Source of the DNA: Clostridia bacterium
GTDB lineage: Bacteria > Bacillota > Clostridia > Acetivibrionales > DSM-27016
Reading direction: 5' to 3'
DNA: 64,000 nucleotides
Assembly: GCA_026414765.1 (NCBI GenBank)
Contig: JAOAIJ010000009.1
Span: 1-64,000, forward strand
Below, in pieces: positions 1 through 9,402 of the stretch (within the stretch, counting starts at the first letter, position 1; every line of letters begins with the position of its first letter). The position numbers and the translations under genes were made by a program. Below the pieces are notes generated by a model that ran no database searches, was not told the DNA's origin, and worked only from the letters and a program-made list of their open reading frames with translations.

Positions 1-69
1 GTTCAAAGCTTTGTGATACCTGCTTCTTACAACCCTGCCACCGTTTCGCTCTCGCGAAGCAGCTTTTAT

Positions 70-98
70 ATATTATCACGCTGTCTCTGTTTTGTCAA
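70..98 (-). promoter_or_regulatory. Sigma-A promoter, downstream member of a tandem pair
   Basis: On the minus strand TTGACA (93-98) and TAATAT (70-75) are separated by exactly 17 bp. It fires toward the left edge of the window. The transcript would begin AAAAGCTGCTTCGCGAGAG and reach an AGCTTTGAAC stretch at positions 1-10, which resembles the CTTTGAA element found in many Firmicutes 16S leaders. Two consensus promoters in tandem are typical of rRNA operons. The promoter is seen directly; the rRNA target is inferred. Confidence 0.8.
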
Positions 99-212
99 CA
101 ACTTTTTTGTTGTTTCTTTTTCCCAGCCTGCCGTGTTCATCTTTTGATTTCCCCGGCTTGCTTCCGGCTGCGTAATCATCGATTACTGCGTCCCGTCGGC
201 GACAGCTTTTAT

Positions 213-242
213 ATTATAGCACCGGGTTTAGCAAAATGTCAA
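213..242 (-). promoter_or_regulatory. Sigma-A promoter, upstream member of a tandem pair
   Basis: On the minus strand TTGACA (237-242) and TATAAT (213-218) are separated by 18 bp. Both elements are perfect consensus. Its start region (AAAAGCTGTCGCC) resembles that of the second promoter (AAAAGCTGCTTCG), so the pair looks duplicated. It lies about 40 bp past the 3' end of the 282-872 gene, so it serves something beyond the left edge, probably an rRNA operon. Confidence 0.8.
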
Positions 243-281
243 TAATATTTTTTTACTTATTTATGGAAAAACACAAAACCT

Positions 282-872
282 TTACAAAATTTCGTCCAAC
301 AGTATGCTTTTGAGTTTCAGAATATCATTAATGTATACTTCTTTTAAACTTCTATTATATATGATACTTGCGGGATGATACAGCGGGTACAAATCGAATC
401 CACTTCCTGCTATATCGACTTTCATTATACTACCATGTACCTTACCCACACTTACTTCCGGAATTCCAGTAACTGCTTTTAAGGGAACATTGCCTAGAGT
501 GACTATGAATAGTGGCTTTATTATTTTGATTTCTTCCAGCAGATACCTTTGGTTAATATTTATTTCATTTTTAGTTGCCGGCCTGTTAATCACTCTGCCT
601 GACTCCGGATTCAGCTTCGAAAGTCTGTACTTAATGGAATTTGTTATATATATGTCTTCTCTTTTTACATTTAGTATATCCAAAAACTCATTCAGGTTTT
701 TACCTGCTGCCCCTACAAACGGTTTGGATAGCCTTACTTCATCCTTTCCAGGAGCTTCACCTATTAGAAGTATCTTTGCATCGACATTTCCTTCCCCCAG
801 AACTATTTCATTTCCTTCGAATTCACTGCTATACTCGGAATATAGGGACTTAAGCAAATCTGTTTTTGACAT
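282..872 (-). CDS. Uracil-DNA glycosylase family 4-like protein without cysteines
   Basis: A 196-residue member of the UDG superfamily (family 4/SPO1 polymerase-related fold), expected to excise uracil or act on related damage. Visible motifs are GEAPGKDE (38-45), PFVGAAGK (51-58), a TLGN strand in the middle, and YHPASIIY (165-172), matching the water-activating and DNA-intercalation motifs of the family. Unlike classical family 4 enzymes it has no cysteine at all, so it cannot bind the 4Fe-4S cluster. The next gene upstream (970-1536) is a paralogue that keeps the cysteines. Enzyme activity is inferred; it may be a cluster-free glycosylase or a divergent partner. Confidence 0.8.
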   Translation of the reverse strand: MSKTDLLKSLYSEYSSEFEGNEIVLGEGNVDAKILLIGEAPGKDEVRLSKPFVGAAGKNLNEFLDILNVKREDIYITNSIKYRLSKLNPESGRVINRPATKNEININQRYLLEEIKIIKPLFIVTLGNVPLKAVTGIPEVSVGKVHGSIMKVDIAGSGFDLYPLYHPASIIYNRSLKEVYINDILKLKSILLDEIL

Positions 873-969
873 ACTCTCACCTTGCTTTGATATATTGTTT
901 CTAAAAATTGCTTGATCTGTCCTGTTTGCCAGCAGATCACAAGCGTTAAAGTTTACTTTTTATATATTC

Positions 970-1536
970 TCAGCTAATACTGTTATTTATACTATCAAAT
1001 CTTTGTTTTATCTTTTTGAAGTCTTCCCACATTGGTATTTTTTTTGATTCATCACGAAGAAGTGCAGCAGGATGAAAAGTCGGCATAATCCAAAATCCTT
1101 TCTTTTCTATCCATTGCCCCCTTACTTGAGTTATTTTAGCCTCTTTATCAACAATATGCTTTACAGCAGTTGACCCAAGACAGACAATAATCTTAGGCTT
1201 TATAAGAAACACCTGATTTCTCAAGTAAGGCAAGCACTTCTCTGCCTCTTCATCCATGGGAACCCTATTCCCCGGAGGTCTGCACTTTACAATGTTTGCA
1301 ATATAATAATCCTCTTTCTTAAACATCAATGCATCAAGCAGTAAATCAAGAAGTTTCCCTGCAGGCCCTACAAAAGGAAGCCCTTGTAAATCCTCCTGTT
1401 CACCGGGTCCTTCACCGATAAGCATCAGGGCTGCTTCGGGATTTCCGCGTCCGACAACAGAATTATTCCTTGTTTTGCCAAGAGAACACCTGTTGCAACT
1501 TGTGCATTTCTCTATAAGCTCTACCCAATTATACAT
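970..1536 (-). CDS. Uracil-DNA glycosylase, family 4 (4Fe-4S)
   Basis: A 188-residue uracil-DNA glycosylase for base-excision repair of deaminated cytosine. Cysteines at 11, 14 and 17 and again at 85 and 101 provide the N-terminal CxxC and distal pair that bind a 4Fe-4S cluster in this family. GEGPGEQED (41-49), PFVGPAGK (54-61) and FHPAALLR near 155 are the standard active-site motifs. The length is normal. It lies upstream of, and co-directional with, the cysteine-free paralogue with a gap of about 100 bp, so the two may share a transcript. Confidence 0.9.
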   Translation of the reverse strand: MYNWVELIEKCTSCNRCSLGKTRNNSVVGRGNPEAALMLIGEGPGEQEDLQGLPFVGPAGKLLDLLLDALMFKKEDYYIANIVKCRPPGNRVPMDEEAEKCLPYLRNQVFLIKPKIIVCLGSTAVKHIVDKEAKITQVRGQWIEKKGFWIMPTFHPAALLRDESKKIPMWEDFKKIKQRFDSINNSIS

Positions 1537-1637
1537 ACTAACCTCTTTATTTGTTTATGAAATAAATACTCAAGCCTTAGATTTCCTGACTATAAGTATA
1601 GCAATTATTCCGAAGTTAATCAATTTTGCACACGCAT

Positions 1638-1670
1638 AAAAATAAGCAAGCGTAAAGCCTGCTTATTTTT
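1638..1670 (-). terminator. Bidirectional rho-independent terminator
   Basis: AAAAATAAGCA (1638-1648) pairs with TGCTTATTTTT (1660-1670) around an 11-nt loop, giving a T-run on either strand. It lies just past the stop codon of the minus-strand hydrolase gene at 1682. Confidence 0.75.
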
Positions 1671-1681
1671 ACTTAATAATG

Positions 1682-2617
1682 TTATTGCAGTGGCATAGAG
1701 TTTGCTCTATTCATAGAGTATGGGTTAAAGCTGGATTTTACAAACCTGTCTCTCTCGTCGACCTCAAGTATACCATGATGAAGAAACCTACTCTTTATAC
1801 AATATCTCATATCTATGAAAATATATCTTCTGACATCACCCGCTTTTTCACACGCAATATGGTATAGCGGTGTAAATTCCAAAAAGAACTTGCCAATCGG
1901 AGAAAGTAAAATTCTATCAAGCTTAACATCCTGTATTTTTTTTAATCTGTGAATAAGAGTTATTCTTTTATTTAATAGATTCTTTTCGCCTATCAAATTG
2001 TATTCTTCGGTTTCAACAATAAAATGCCACCTGAACAGGCCTGTCATAGAAGGGAGTATGCTGATTTTCCCACATTCTTCACCAAACTTGCTTATTAGCT
2101 CCAATCTAACTGCAAGACGCATTAGAATCCGTAATAGCATATAAATGCTCATAATCAATATGGATGTATTTTGCCAGCTTCCATTACTAAAAACATATAG
2201 CAACAACAATACAAACATAACGGGGTCGAAAATTATCAGGAGACTAAGCGAAAATTTTTTATTACTGAAGGGCCACATTAATTTAGCACCATATGAATTC
2301 AATATATCAATCAATGTGTGTGACATACACCCGGCAAAAGTACAAATAAATATACCAAATACGTTTACACTACCGTATATGCCTCCCAAAGCAAATGCAA
2401 TCACTACCGATGCAATGAGCGTACCTAAAACAGAATGAGTAATCCCTCTATGATTTTTCAGGTAAACATAATCCCCCCATTTTTGCAATACAATATCTAT
2501 GTCCGGAAATACTGAACCTATAACAATCCCTGCTACTACCGGATTTGATAAATCGATACCGTTACCTGAGAATTTTGACAATGATAGGCCTAAAACAGCA
2601 TGAGTGACCGGGTCCAT
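1682..2617 (-). CDS. Membrane metal-dependent hydrolase (DUF457/YdjM-like)
   Basis: About 311 residues. The N-terminus MDPVTHAVLG, followed by FPDIDIV and HRGITHS, gives the conserved His/Asp residues of the YdjM/DUF457 membrane-bound metal-dependent hydrolase family. Several hydrophobic segments follow, and a soluble C-terminal part of about 130 residues is poorly conserved. The start at 2617 is preferred because AGGGGAG lies about 6 nt upstream; an in-frame ATG at 2641 lacks a good site. The substrate is unknown in this family. It is a single transcription unit bounded by the 1638-1670 terminator. Confidence 0.75.
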   Translation of the reverse strand: MDPVTHAVLGLSLSKFSGNGIDLSNPVVAGIVIGSVFPDIDIVLQKWGDYVYLKNHRGITHSVLGTLIASVVIAFALGGIYGSVNVFGIFICTFAGCMSHTLIDILNSYGAKLMWPFSNKKFSLSLLIIFDPVMFVLLLLYVFSNGSWQNTSILIMSIYMLLRILMRLAVRLELISKFGEECGKISILPSMTGLFRWHFIVETEEYNLIGEKNLLNKRITLIHRLKKIQDVKLDRILLSPIGKFFLEFTPLYHIACEKAGDVRRYIFIDMRYCIKSRFLHHGILEVDERDRFVKSSFNPYSMNRANSMPLQ

Positions 2618-2743
2618 ATGACTCCCCTTTCTAATTGACATAAAACATTATATCATTATACTTAAAATTGAGTCATAGGAAATTTTATGGAACTTTCCTG
2701 TAGAAAAAAATTTTGTGCATCCAAAATATAAGTAACAAAATGA

Positions 2744-3655
2744 TTATTTTAAAAATTTTTCATTGATAAGTTTTCTTGTCTCTCTCTCATCATGGATAAA
2801 ATACCATATGTTTTTGATATAGGAAGAATGCCCCGGAAGTGAATAGGCTTCGATACGTTGAACTTTTTTCTCCATAATATCATCCAAATAAAAGTTAATA
2901 TCACCTATCTCTATATTTGTAGTCATATGGCTTTTTAGTATAAAAAAGATTTCGTCAGCCTTCGAAAGGTATTTTATCTTCAGTTTCTGTTCGACTATAG
3001 CTCTTATGAATTGCTGTTGTGCTTTTATTCTCCCAAGATCGCCAAAGGCATATCCTTCTCTGGTTCTATTTCCTTTTCTGTATCTTACATATTGCTCCGC
3101 CTTCTTTCCGTCAAGCAGTTGTTTCCCCTTTTTCAAGTGTATATGAAGATTCTGTTCAGCATCATCATAATCCATGTTAAAAGGTACATCAATCTCTACA
3201 CCATCGAGAGTATCGATAATATTTCTGAATCCTTTGAAATTTAATGTAACGTAGTATTGAATAGGTAATCCTGTCAGCTCTTCAAGCTTCTCAATTACCA
3301 GATCTTCTCCTTTTATTCCTATAAGAGAATTGAATTTGACATCTTTACCTTTAAACCTCACCCTTGTATCCCTTGTAATTGATAAGATATTTAGAATGCC
3401 TGATTTAGGACTGTAGTTTAGCAGTAGTATTACGTCAGACCTCACCTCTTCGTCATCAAGCCCTATCATAACAATATTAACAGGCTTTCCCCTGTCTTTC
3501 CGGGTATTATTAAGTAAAAATTCATTTCCTTTGGAGTCGCTATGGGATTTTGGAATCGAATTGATGCCCTCAATTTTCAATAGCCATATTCCGTCTATAA
3601 GGAGGATAATGAAAAGAACTATACAGTTTACCAAAACAAAACTGCGCAGCTTCAT
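2744..3655 (-). CDS. LytR-CpsA-Psr (LCP) family protein
   Basis: A 303-residue LCP enzyme, a family that transfers undecaprenyl-linked glycopolymers onto peptidoglycan outside the membrane. One N-terminal membrane anchor (about residues 7-25) is followed by the LCP domain. Conserved pieces are VMIGLD, RSDVILLL, SITRDTRV (canonical SIPRDT) and the YVRYRK...GDLGRIKAQQQ block that binds the polyprenyl phosphate. The glycopolymer is unknown. It lies downstream of dapL but is separated from it by a terminator, so it is probably transcribed alone. Confidence 0.88.
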   Translation of the reverse strand: MKLRSFVLVNCIVLFIILLIDGIWLLKIEGINSIPKSHSDSKGNEFLLNNTRKDRGKPVNIVMIGLDDEEVRSDVILLLNYSPKSGILNILSITRDTRVRFKGKDVKFNSLIGIKGEDLVIEKLEELTGLPIQYYVTLNFKGFRNIIDTLDGVEIDVPFNMDYDDAEQNLHIHLKKGKQLLDGKKAEQYVRYRKGNRTREGYAFGDLGRIKAQQQFIRAIVEQKLKIKYLSKADEIFFILKSHMTTNIEIGDINFYLDDIMEKKVQRIEAYSLPGHSSYIKNIWYFIHDERETRKLINEKFLK

Positions 3656-3730
3656 AATACACCATACTGTCTGATTTTTATTAATTATATTCCTTAGTAT
3701 GTATGCTGCTTACATATTTAATACAAAAGA

Positions 3731-3758
3731 AAAAAACCTGAGAATCTCAGGTTTTTTT
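3731..3758 (-). terminator. Rho-independent terminator after dapL
   Basis: AAAAAACCTGAG and CTCAGGTTTTTT form a 12-bp stem with a 3-nt loop and T-runs on both strands. It is 22 bp past the dapL stop. Confidence 0.85.
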
Positions 3759-3779
3759 CTTTCTAAATTTATTCTTTTA

Positions 3780-5015
3780 TTAAAGCTTCAATCTTGTTTT
3801 AAATCTGTTCACAGCTTCTATAGTATTTTCTCTATTGCCAAATGCAGTAAGCCTGAAATACCCCTGTCCACTAGGGCCAAAACCTACACCAGGTGTACCA
3901 ACAATATTGGCTTCATTTAAAAGTTTATCAAAGAATGCCCATGAGTCAATTCCGTTTGGAGTTTTAAGCCATATATACGGTGCGTTTACTCCTCCAAAAA
4001 CCTGTAATCCCAAGCTCTCGATACCTTCCCTGATTATCCCTGCATTAGTCATATAATATTCAACCATAGATTTAATTTGCTTTTGTCCTTCTTCAGAGTA
4101 AACAGCTTCAGCACCTTTTTGTATAATATAAGGCACACCATTGAATTTTGTCGTCTGTCTTCTGTTCCAAAGCTTGTTAAGCTGTATTGCTTCTCCTTTG
4201 GAAGTGAATGCGACAACCTCTTTAGGAACAATTGTATATGCACATCTGGTTCCTGTAAATCCGGCAGTCTTGGAAAAGCTCCTGAATTCTATCGCAACTT
4301 CTTTTGCTCCTTCTATTTCATATATGCTATGCGGAACATCCTTCTCTTGTATATATGCTTCATAAGCAGAATCGTAAAGAATTATGGATTTATTCTCTTT
4401 TGCATAATCAACCCATTTTTTTAGCTCTTGCTTTGATAAAGTCATCCCTGTCGGATTGTTAGGAAAACATAGGTATATCATATCCGGTCTGCTTTTAGGA
4501 AGTTCAGGAACAAAATTATTCTCTGCTGTACATTGAATATAGGTTATTCTGCTCCATTTACCGTCATCTCCGAGTTCACCAGTCCTGCCTGCCATTACAT
4601 TACTGTCGACGTAGACAGGATATACTGGATCGGTAACTGCTATGACATTATCCAGACCAAATATCTCTTGTATATTCCCACAATCACTTTTTGCTCCGTC
4701 ACTCACAAAGACTTCGTCTACACTCAAGTTTATTCCTCTTGGAACGTAGTCATTTTTAATAATCTTTTCAATCAAGAAATCATAGCCCTGTTCAGGTCCA
4801 TATCCCCTAAATGTAGCTTCATTAGCCATCTCATCCACTGCCTTGTGCATTGCTTCTATAACTGCCTGCGGTAGCGGCTTCGTAACATCACCGATTCCCA
4901 ATCTTATTACATTAGCATCAGGGTTTTCATTCTTGAATTTTGTAACCCTTCTTCCTATTTCTGCAAAGAGATAACTTCCGGGAAGCTTTAAATAATTCTC
5001 ATTAATAAGTGCCAT
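3780..5015 (-). CDS. dapL: LL-diaminopimelate aminotransferase
   Basis: A 411-residue fold-type I PLP aminotransferase converting tetrahydrodipicolinate directly to LL-diaminopimelate, bypassing the succinylase and acetylase branches. The DapL N-terminus ([17 protein letters not shown]) and the Schiff-base lysine in [12 protein letters not shown] (about residue 248) are clear. The start at 5015 follows GAGAGGAGAG about 6 nt upstream; the in-frame codon at 5048 lies before that site and is rejected. The next gene upstream is dapF, so the last two steps to meso-diaminopimelate for lysine and peptidoglycan are adjacent. Confidence 0.95.
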   Translation of the reverse strand: MALINENYLKLPGSYLFAEIGRRVTKFKNENPDANVIRLGIGDVTKPLPQAVIEAMHKAVDEMANEATFRGYGPEQGYDFLIEKIIKNDYVPRGINLSVDEVFVSDGAKSDCGNIQEIFGLDNVIAVTDPVYPVYVDSNVMAGRTGELGDDGKWSRITYIQCTAENNFVPELPKSRPDMIYLCFPNNPTGMTLSKQELKKWVDYAKENKSIILYDSAYEAYIQEKDVPHSIYEIEGAKEVAIEFRSFSKTAGFTGTRCAYTIVPKEVVAFTSKGEAIQLNKLWNRRQTTKFNGVPYIIQKGAEAVYSEEGQKQIKSMVEYYMTNAGIIREGIESLGLQVFGGVNAPYIWLKTPNGIDSWAFFDKLLNEANIVGTPGVGFGPSGQGYFRLTAFGNRENTIEAVNRFKTRLKL

Positions 5016-5143
5016 TGCTGCTCTCCTCTCAATATATAAAACTTTCATAGATAATTATTGATGCCTTATTGTATAATTATGATACTTTCAAAACAATTTT
5101 ATTTAGTACTATACTCATAAAACTGAAGAAAGTATGGTTCTTT

Positions 5144-5977
5144 TCATATTTCTATTTCGCCATCAAATACCTTTACTGCCGGCCCAGTCATGTAGACATG
5201 ATTATCCTTTTCGTTCCATTCAATAACGAGATCTCCTCCGAGCAGTTTAACTGTAGCCTTTCTATTACTTATGCCATTAAGCACGGACGCAACCAGTACT
5301 GCGCACGCTCCAGTCCCACAAGCCAGGGTTTCACCTGCTCCTCTTTCCCAAACTCTCATTTTCAAGTTGTCCTGATCTATTATCTGAACAAATTCTGCAT
5401 TTATTTTTCTTGGATATAATTCATGGGTTTCCATTTTTGGCCCGACAGCTTCCAAGGGAAATTTCAGAACATCTTCTACATAGGTAACAGCGTGAGGATT
5501 ACCCATTGATACACATGTGACTTTGTACTCTTCCCCATTTATACTTACAGACTCGGAAACAAACATATCCTTTTCACTTTTTACCGGTATATCATTAGGT
5601 TTTAATATGGGCTCTCCCATATCAACCTTTACAAGTACAACTTTTTCATTCTCAACCGTCAGATCGAGTATTTTTATACCTGCCAGAGTTTCGATGTTTA
5701 TAGTTTTCTTTTTAGACAAGCCATTATCGTAGACGAATTTACCTACACACCTTATTGCATTACCGCACATCTCAGCTTCAGAGCCATCAGAGTTGAACAT
5801 TCTCATCCTAAAGTCTGCAATTTTTGATGGTAAAATCAGTACCAGCCCATCAGAACCTATTCCAAAATGCCTGTCGCTGACAAATTTTGCTACCTCTGAA
5901 GGATTTTCCACAGTCTGCTCAAAGCAATTTACATAAATGTAATCATTGCCCAGACCTTGCATTTTTGTAAACTTCAT
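5144..5977 (-). CDS. dapF: Diaminopimelate epimerase
   Basis: A 277-residue cofactor-independent epimerase converting LL- to meso-diaminopimelate. Two half-domains each supply a catalytic cysteine: MCGNAIRC near residue 71 and ACGTGACA near residue 220. The start has GGAGGT six bases upstream. It precedes dapL on the same strand with about 130 bp between. The length is normal for the family. Confidence 0.96.
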   Translation of the reverse strand: MKFTKMQGLGNDYIYVNCFEQTVENPSEVAKFVSDRHFGIGSDGLVLILPSKIADFRMRMFNSDGSEAEMCGNAIRCVGKFVYDNGLSKKKTINIETLAGIKILDLTVENEKVVLVKVDMGEPILKPNDIPVKSEKDMFVSESVSINGEEYKVTCVSMGNPHAVTYVEDVLKFPLEAVGPKMETHELYPRKINAEFVQIIDQDNLKMRVWERGAGETLACGTGACAVLVASVLNGISNRKATVKLLGGDLVIEWNEKDNHVYMTGPAVKVFDGEIEI

Positions 5978-6113
5978 TTTGCAACCTCCAATACCAAATC
6001 TTGCATTTATAATTCATTAACTATTATAACATTTTATTTTTCCATGACAATGATTAATATATCATTTTAGAAAATAAATATATACATTATTCTCCTATAT
6101 TCTTAACCAATCC

Positions 6114-6142
6114 TTGTTAGTAAAAAACAACTATAATATAAT
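6114..6142 (+). promoter_or_regulatory. Sigma-A promoter for the GtrA-like gene
   Basis: TTGTTA (6114-6119), 17-bp spacer, TATAAT (6137-6142), about 55 bp ahead of the 6196 start codon. Confidence 0.65.
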
Positions 6143-6195
6143 AAACAGTAAATACCGACTGATGTCACAACATCTAGTGTTTTTGCGGAGGTAGT

Positions 6196-6636
6196 ATGCT
6201 TAAGAATTTTATTCTTGAAAAGTTTAGATCCAGTGAATATTTTAGAGATTTTTTAAATAAAGAAGCGGTCATACAGTTTATAAGATATATTATTTCCGGT
6301 ATATCTGCCTTTACAGTTGAATATCTGTTTTTCCGCCTGCTTTTGGATACCTTTAATATACAGAAGTTTATTTCAAATTCCGCTGCAATGCTTGTAGGTT
6401 TCTGGTTCAGTTTTCTTCTGAACAGATTCTGGTCATTTGGTTCTAAGACTGGCTTTATGAAACAGCTTTCATTATACAGTATTTTATTTTTAATAAATTT
6501 AGTCATTTCAAATCTCTTAATGCTTGTATTCTCAGATATACTGCACATAACCCCATCCATATCGAAAGCAGTTATCATGGGTATGGTTGCAGTATGGAAT
6601 TTTGTAATATTTAAAAAAATAATATATAAAAAATAA
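6196..6636 (+). CDS. GtrA-like family membrane protein
   Basis: A 146-residue protein with four predicted membrane helices in the GtrA arrangement (FIRYIISGISAFTVEY..., LLNRFWSFGS, ...AVWNFVIFKK). GtrA-type proteins are proposed to flip or help transfer lipid-linked sugars for surface polysaccharides. The RBS GCGGAGG lies 5 nt before the ATG. It stands alone between the dap genes and the tRNA cluster, with its own promoter and a strong terminator; no glycosyltransferase gene is adjacent, so the substrate is unknown. Confidence 0.85.
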   Translation: MLKNFILEKFRSSEYFRDFLNKEAVIQFIRYIISGISAFTVEYLFFRLLLDTFNIQKFISNSAAMLVGFWFSFLLNRFWSFGSKTGFMKQLSLYSILFLINLVISNLLMLVFSDILHITPSISKAVIMGMVAVWNFVIFKKIIYKK

Positions 6637-6664
6637 AAAGCTAACGATATATCGTTAGCTTTTT
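6637..6664. terminator. Bidirectional terminator between gtrA-like gene and tRNA cluster
   Basis: A perfect palindrome, AAAAGCTAACGAT with ATCGTTAGCTTTT, with A/T tails on both sides. It ends the plus-strand GtrA-like transcript and the converging minus-strand tRNA transcript. Confidence 0.85.
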
Positions 6665-6667
6665 GGT

Positions 6668-6753
6668 TGGTGGGGAGGGATGGATTCGAACCATCGAAGT
6701 CCGTTGACAACAGATTTACAGTCTGCCCCCTTTGGCCACTCGGGAACCTCCCC
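6668..6753 (-). tRNA. tRNA-Tyr (anticodon GTA)
   Basis: The acceptor GGGGAGG pairs with CCTCCCC, discriminator A and an encoded CCA. The anticodon loop is CTGTAAA. The long variable arm typical of tRNA-Tyr makes it 86 nt. It is the last gene of a five-tRNA minus-strand unit. Confidence 0.95.
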
Positions 6754-6756
6754 ATA

Positions 6757-6832
6757 TGGAGCTGGTGGACGGAATCGAACCCCCGACCTATTGATTACAA
6801 GTCAATTGCTCTACCTGCTGAGCTACACCAGC
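6757..6832 (-). tRNA. tRNA-Thr (anticodon TGT)
   Basis: A 76-nt cloverleaf with acceptor GCTGGTG, anticodon loop CTTGTAA, T-loop GGTTCGATTCC and encoded CCA. It is only 3 nt from tRNA-Tyr. Confidence 0.95.
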
Positions 6833-6846
6833 GTATTTTGTTTTTA

Positions 6847-6929
6847 GAGTTCAGATACTAGATACTAGATATAAGTCTTGCATTAAAGCATTTCCTATTT
6901 CTAGTCTCTAGTTTCTTGTCTCCATAAAT
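6847..6929. repeat. Inter-tRNA spacer with imperfect inverted repeat of TACTAGA-type units
   Basis: The left part carries GATACTA repeated in tandem (about 6850-6868). The right part (about 6896-6923) carries its approximate reverse complement (CTAGTCTCTAGTTTC). The spacer between tRNA-Asp and tRNA-Thr can therefore fold into one long imperfect hairpin. The next spacer is built on the same plan. Confidence 0.5.
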
Positions 6930-7006
6930 TGGCGACCCGGAAGGGGCTCGAACCCTCGACCTCCAGCGTGACAGGCTGGCATTCTAACCAACTGAACTAC
7001 CGGGCC
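6930..7006 (-). tRNA. tRNA-Asp (anticodon GTC)
   Basis: A 77-nt cloverleaf with acceptor GGCCCGG/CCGGGTC, anticodon loop CTGTCAC and encoded CCA. Confidence 0.95.
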
Positions 7007-7011
7007 ATTAA

Positions 7012-7104
7012 TAGAGATTTCAGAAATTAGAAATCAGATTTACAATCTAATAAGCATTCTCATTATTCTGTTATCTGACCTCTGCCTTCTGTTCTCTGTT
7101 TTTT
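7012..7104. repeat. Inter-tRNA spacer with imperfect inverted repeat of TCAGA-type units
   Basis: The left arm holds AGAGATTTCAGAAATTAGA and following bases to about 7043. The right arm (about 7068-7100) is a run of TCTG/TTCTG units that is its approximate reverse complement. Like 6847-6929, this could fold into a long imperfect hairpin between two tRNAs. Confidence 0.5.
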
Positions 7105-7180
7105 TGGTGACCCATACGGGATTCGAACCCGTGTTACCGCCGTGAAAGGGCGGTGTCTTAGGCCACTTGACCAATGGGCC
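7105..7180 (-). tRNA. tRNA-Glu (anticodon TTC)
   Basis: A 76-nt cloverleaf with acceptor GGCCCAT/ATGGGTC, anticodon loop CTTTCAC, T-loop GGTTCGAATCC and encoded CCA. Confidence 0.95.
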
Positions 7181-7240
7181 ACATCTAAAGTCACCATTCT
7201 TTTTTGTCTGCCTCAATCATCTTGCCGACTGACAAAGTAT

Positions 7241-7269
7241 ATTTTAAAGGCATTAAGTTAAAATGTCAA
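7241..7269 (-). promoter_or_regulatory. Internal sigma-A promoter of the tRNA unit
   Basis: TTGACA (7264-7269), 17 bp, TAAAAT (7241-7246) on the minus strand, about 60 bp before tRNA-Glu. It would serve Glu-Asp-Thr-Tyr independently of tRNA-Lys. Confidence 0.7.
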
Positions 7270-7337
7270 GTAAAAACTTTTAGAAATTTTTACTTTATTC
7301 TTAACTGTCTAAAGTTTTACAGTTTCCCAAAAACTTT

Positions 7338-7413
7338 TGGTGAGCCATCCGCGACTCGAACGCGGGACACCTTGATTAAAAGTCAAGTGCTCTGCCAACT
7401 GAGCTAATGGCCC
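7338..7413 (-). tRNA. tRNA-Lys (anticodon TTT)
   Basis: A 76-nt cloverleaf with acceptor GGGCCAT/ATGGCTC, anticodon loop CTTTTAA and encoded CCA. It is the first gene of the minus-strand tRNA unit. Confidence 0.95.
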
Positions 7414-7425
7414 ATAATACGAGCC

Positions 7426-7485
7426 CGGAACACTGTTCCGAGCCACGCAAGAATATATGTTACAGTATAAAATGCTTTTTGTCAA
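7426..7485 (-). promoter_or_regulatory. Sigma-A promoter and leader palindrome of the tRNA unit
   Basis: TTGACA (7480-7485), 17 bp, TAACAT (7457-7462) precede tRNA-Lys. Between promoter and tRNA lies the perfect palindrome CGGAACACTGTTCCG (7426-7440), which could be a 5' processing hairpin or a protein site. Confidence 0.7.
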
Positions 7486-7521
7486 CTCATTTTATAATTA
7501 TTTTTTAAAAATATTTTAAAA

Positions 7522-8820
<1,299 letters not shown>

Positions 8821-8857
8821 TTATACCACCATTATCCAAATTTGAACAACATATATG

Positions 8858-8886
8858 ATTATAACTGTTAATTGAATTTTATACAA
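8858..8886 (-). promoter_or_regulatory. purA promoter
   Basis: TTGTAT (8881-8886), 17 bp, TATAAT (8858-8863) on the minus strand, about 65 bp before the purA start codon. Confidence 0.65.
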
Positions 8887-8922
8887 CAATATATTACCAT
8901 TTACAAACTAAAAAAACAATAA

Positions 8923-8966
8923 ATATCCGAATATTTCCGTACTTTTTTAAAAAAATGTTCGGGTTG
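8923..8966 (-). promoter_or_regulatory. Pair of PurBox-like sites upstream of purA
   Basis: ATATCCGAATATT on the plus strand (8923-8935) matches the Bacillus PurR box AWWWCCGAACWWT at 12 of 13 positions. CAACCCGAACATT on the minus strand (8954-8966) matches at 11 of 13. They face each other 18 bp apart, about 40 bp upstream of the purA -35. PurR control is inferred from the known arrangement in Bacillus; no purR gene is in the window. Confidence 0.5.
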
Positions 8967-8975
8967 CTTAAGAAA

Positions 8976-9023
8976 AAAAATAAGGCATAAGATGCTGTAA
9001 TAACACCCATGTGCCTTATTTTC
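8976..9023 (-). terminator. Terminator after the DUF1858 gene
   Basis: AAAATAAGGCA and TGCCTTATTTT form an 11-bp stem around a loop of about 25 nt. It lies 15 bp past the stop of the minus-strand gene at 9038. Confidence 0.6.
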
Positions 9024-9037
9024 AACTATCTGTCTGC

Positions 9038-9241
9038 TTACTTCCCTTCAAGGTAATCATTCAGTTCCTTTACAAGCTTTGAAGCATCTATTCCGTGAAT
9101 AGCACATGCGTCTTCAATACTTTCACCTGATGCGGAAGGACATCCCAGGCAGTGCATTCCACTATTTAAGAATATTGGTATCGTACCTTTGTCCAACTTC
9201 AGTACATCAGCTATAATCATATCTGGCGTAACCTTTGGCAT
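9038..9241 (-). CDS. DUF1858 domain protein (hybrid-cluster-associated redox disulfide type)
   Basis: A 67-residue stand-alone DUF1858 protein. MPKVTPDMIIADVLK is the typical N-terminus, and CLGCPSAS (about 31-38) plus a later Cys supply the proposed redox-active disulfide. The family is often encoded near hybrid-cluster (prismane) proteins, or fused to them; none is here. The redox role is a family prediction. The RBS GGAGGGAAAGAA lies just before the ATG. Confidence 0.85.
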   Translation of the reverse strand: MPKVTPDMIIADVLKLDKGTIPIFLNSGMHCLGCPSASGESIEDACAIHGIDASKLVKELNDYLEGK

Positions 9242-9402
9242 TTCTTTCCCTCCCGATGAATTATTCTAGTATAATCACGCTATTATAAAGCATTTATACC
9301 ATATAGAGCGAAGTGTATGCATTTTTCACTTCACAGATATTATACACTATATATTGCTAAAAATACACACTTATTTACCGTGAAATTAGCGGCAGCAAAA
9401 AA

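Noticed and set aside
6174-6755. Minus-strand open frame of about 193 codons across the GtrA-like gene, terminator and tRNA-Tyr
   Set aside because: It runs antisense to a well-supported gene and through a tRNA and a terminator; no RBS and no protein-like family motif.
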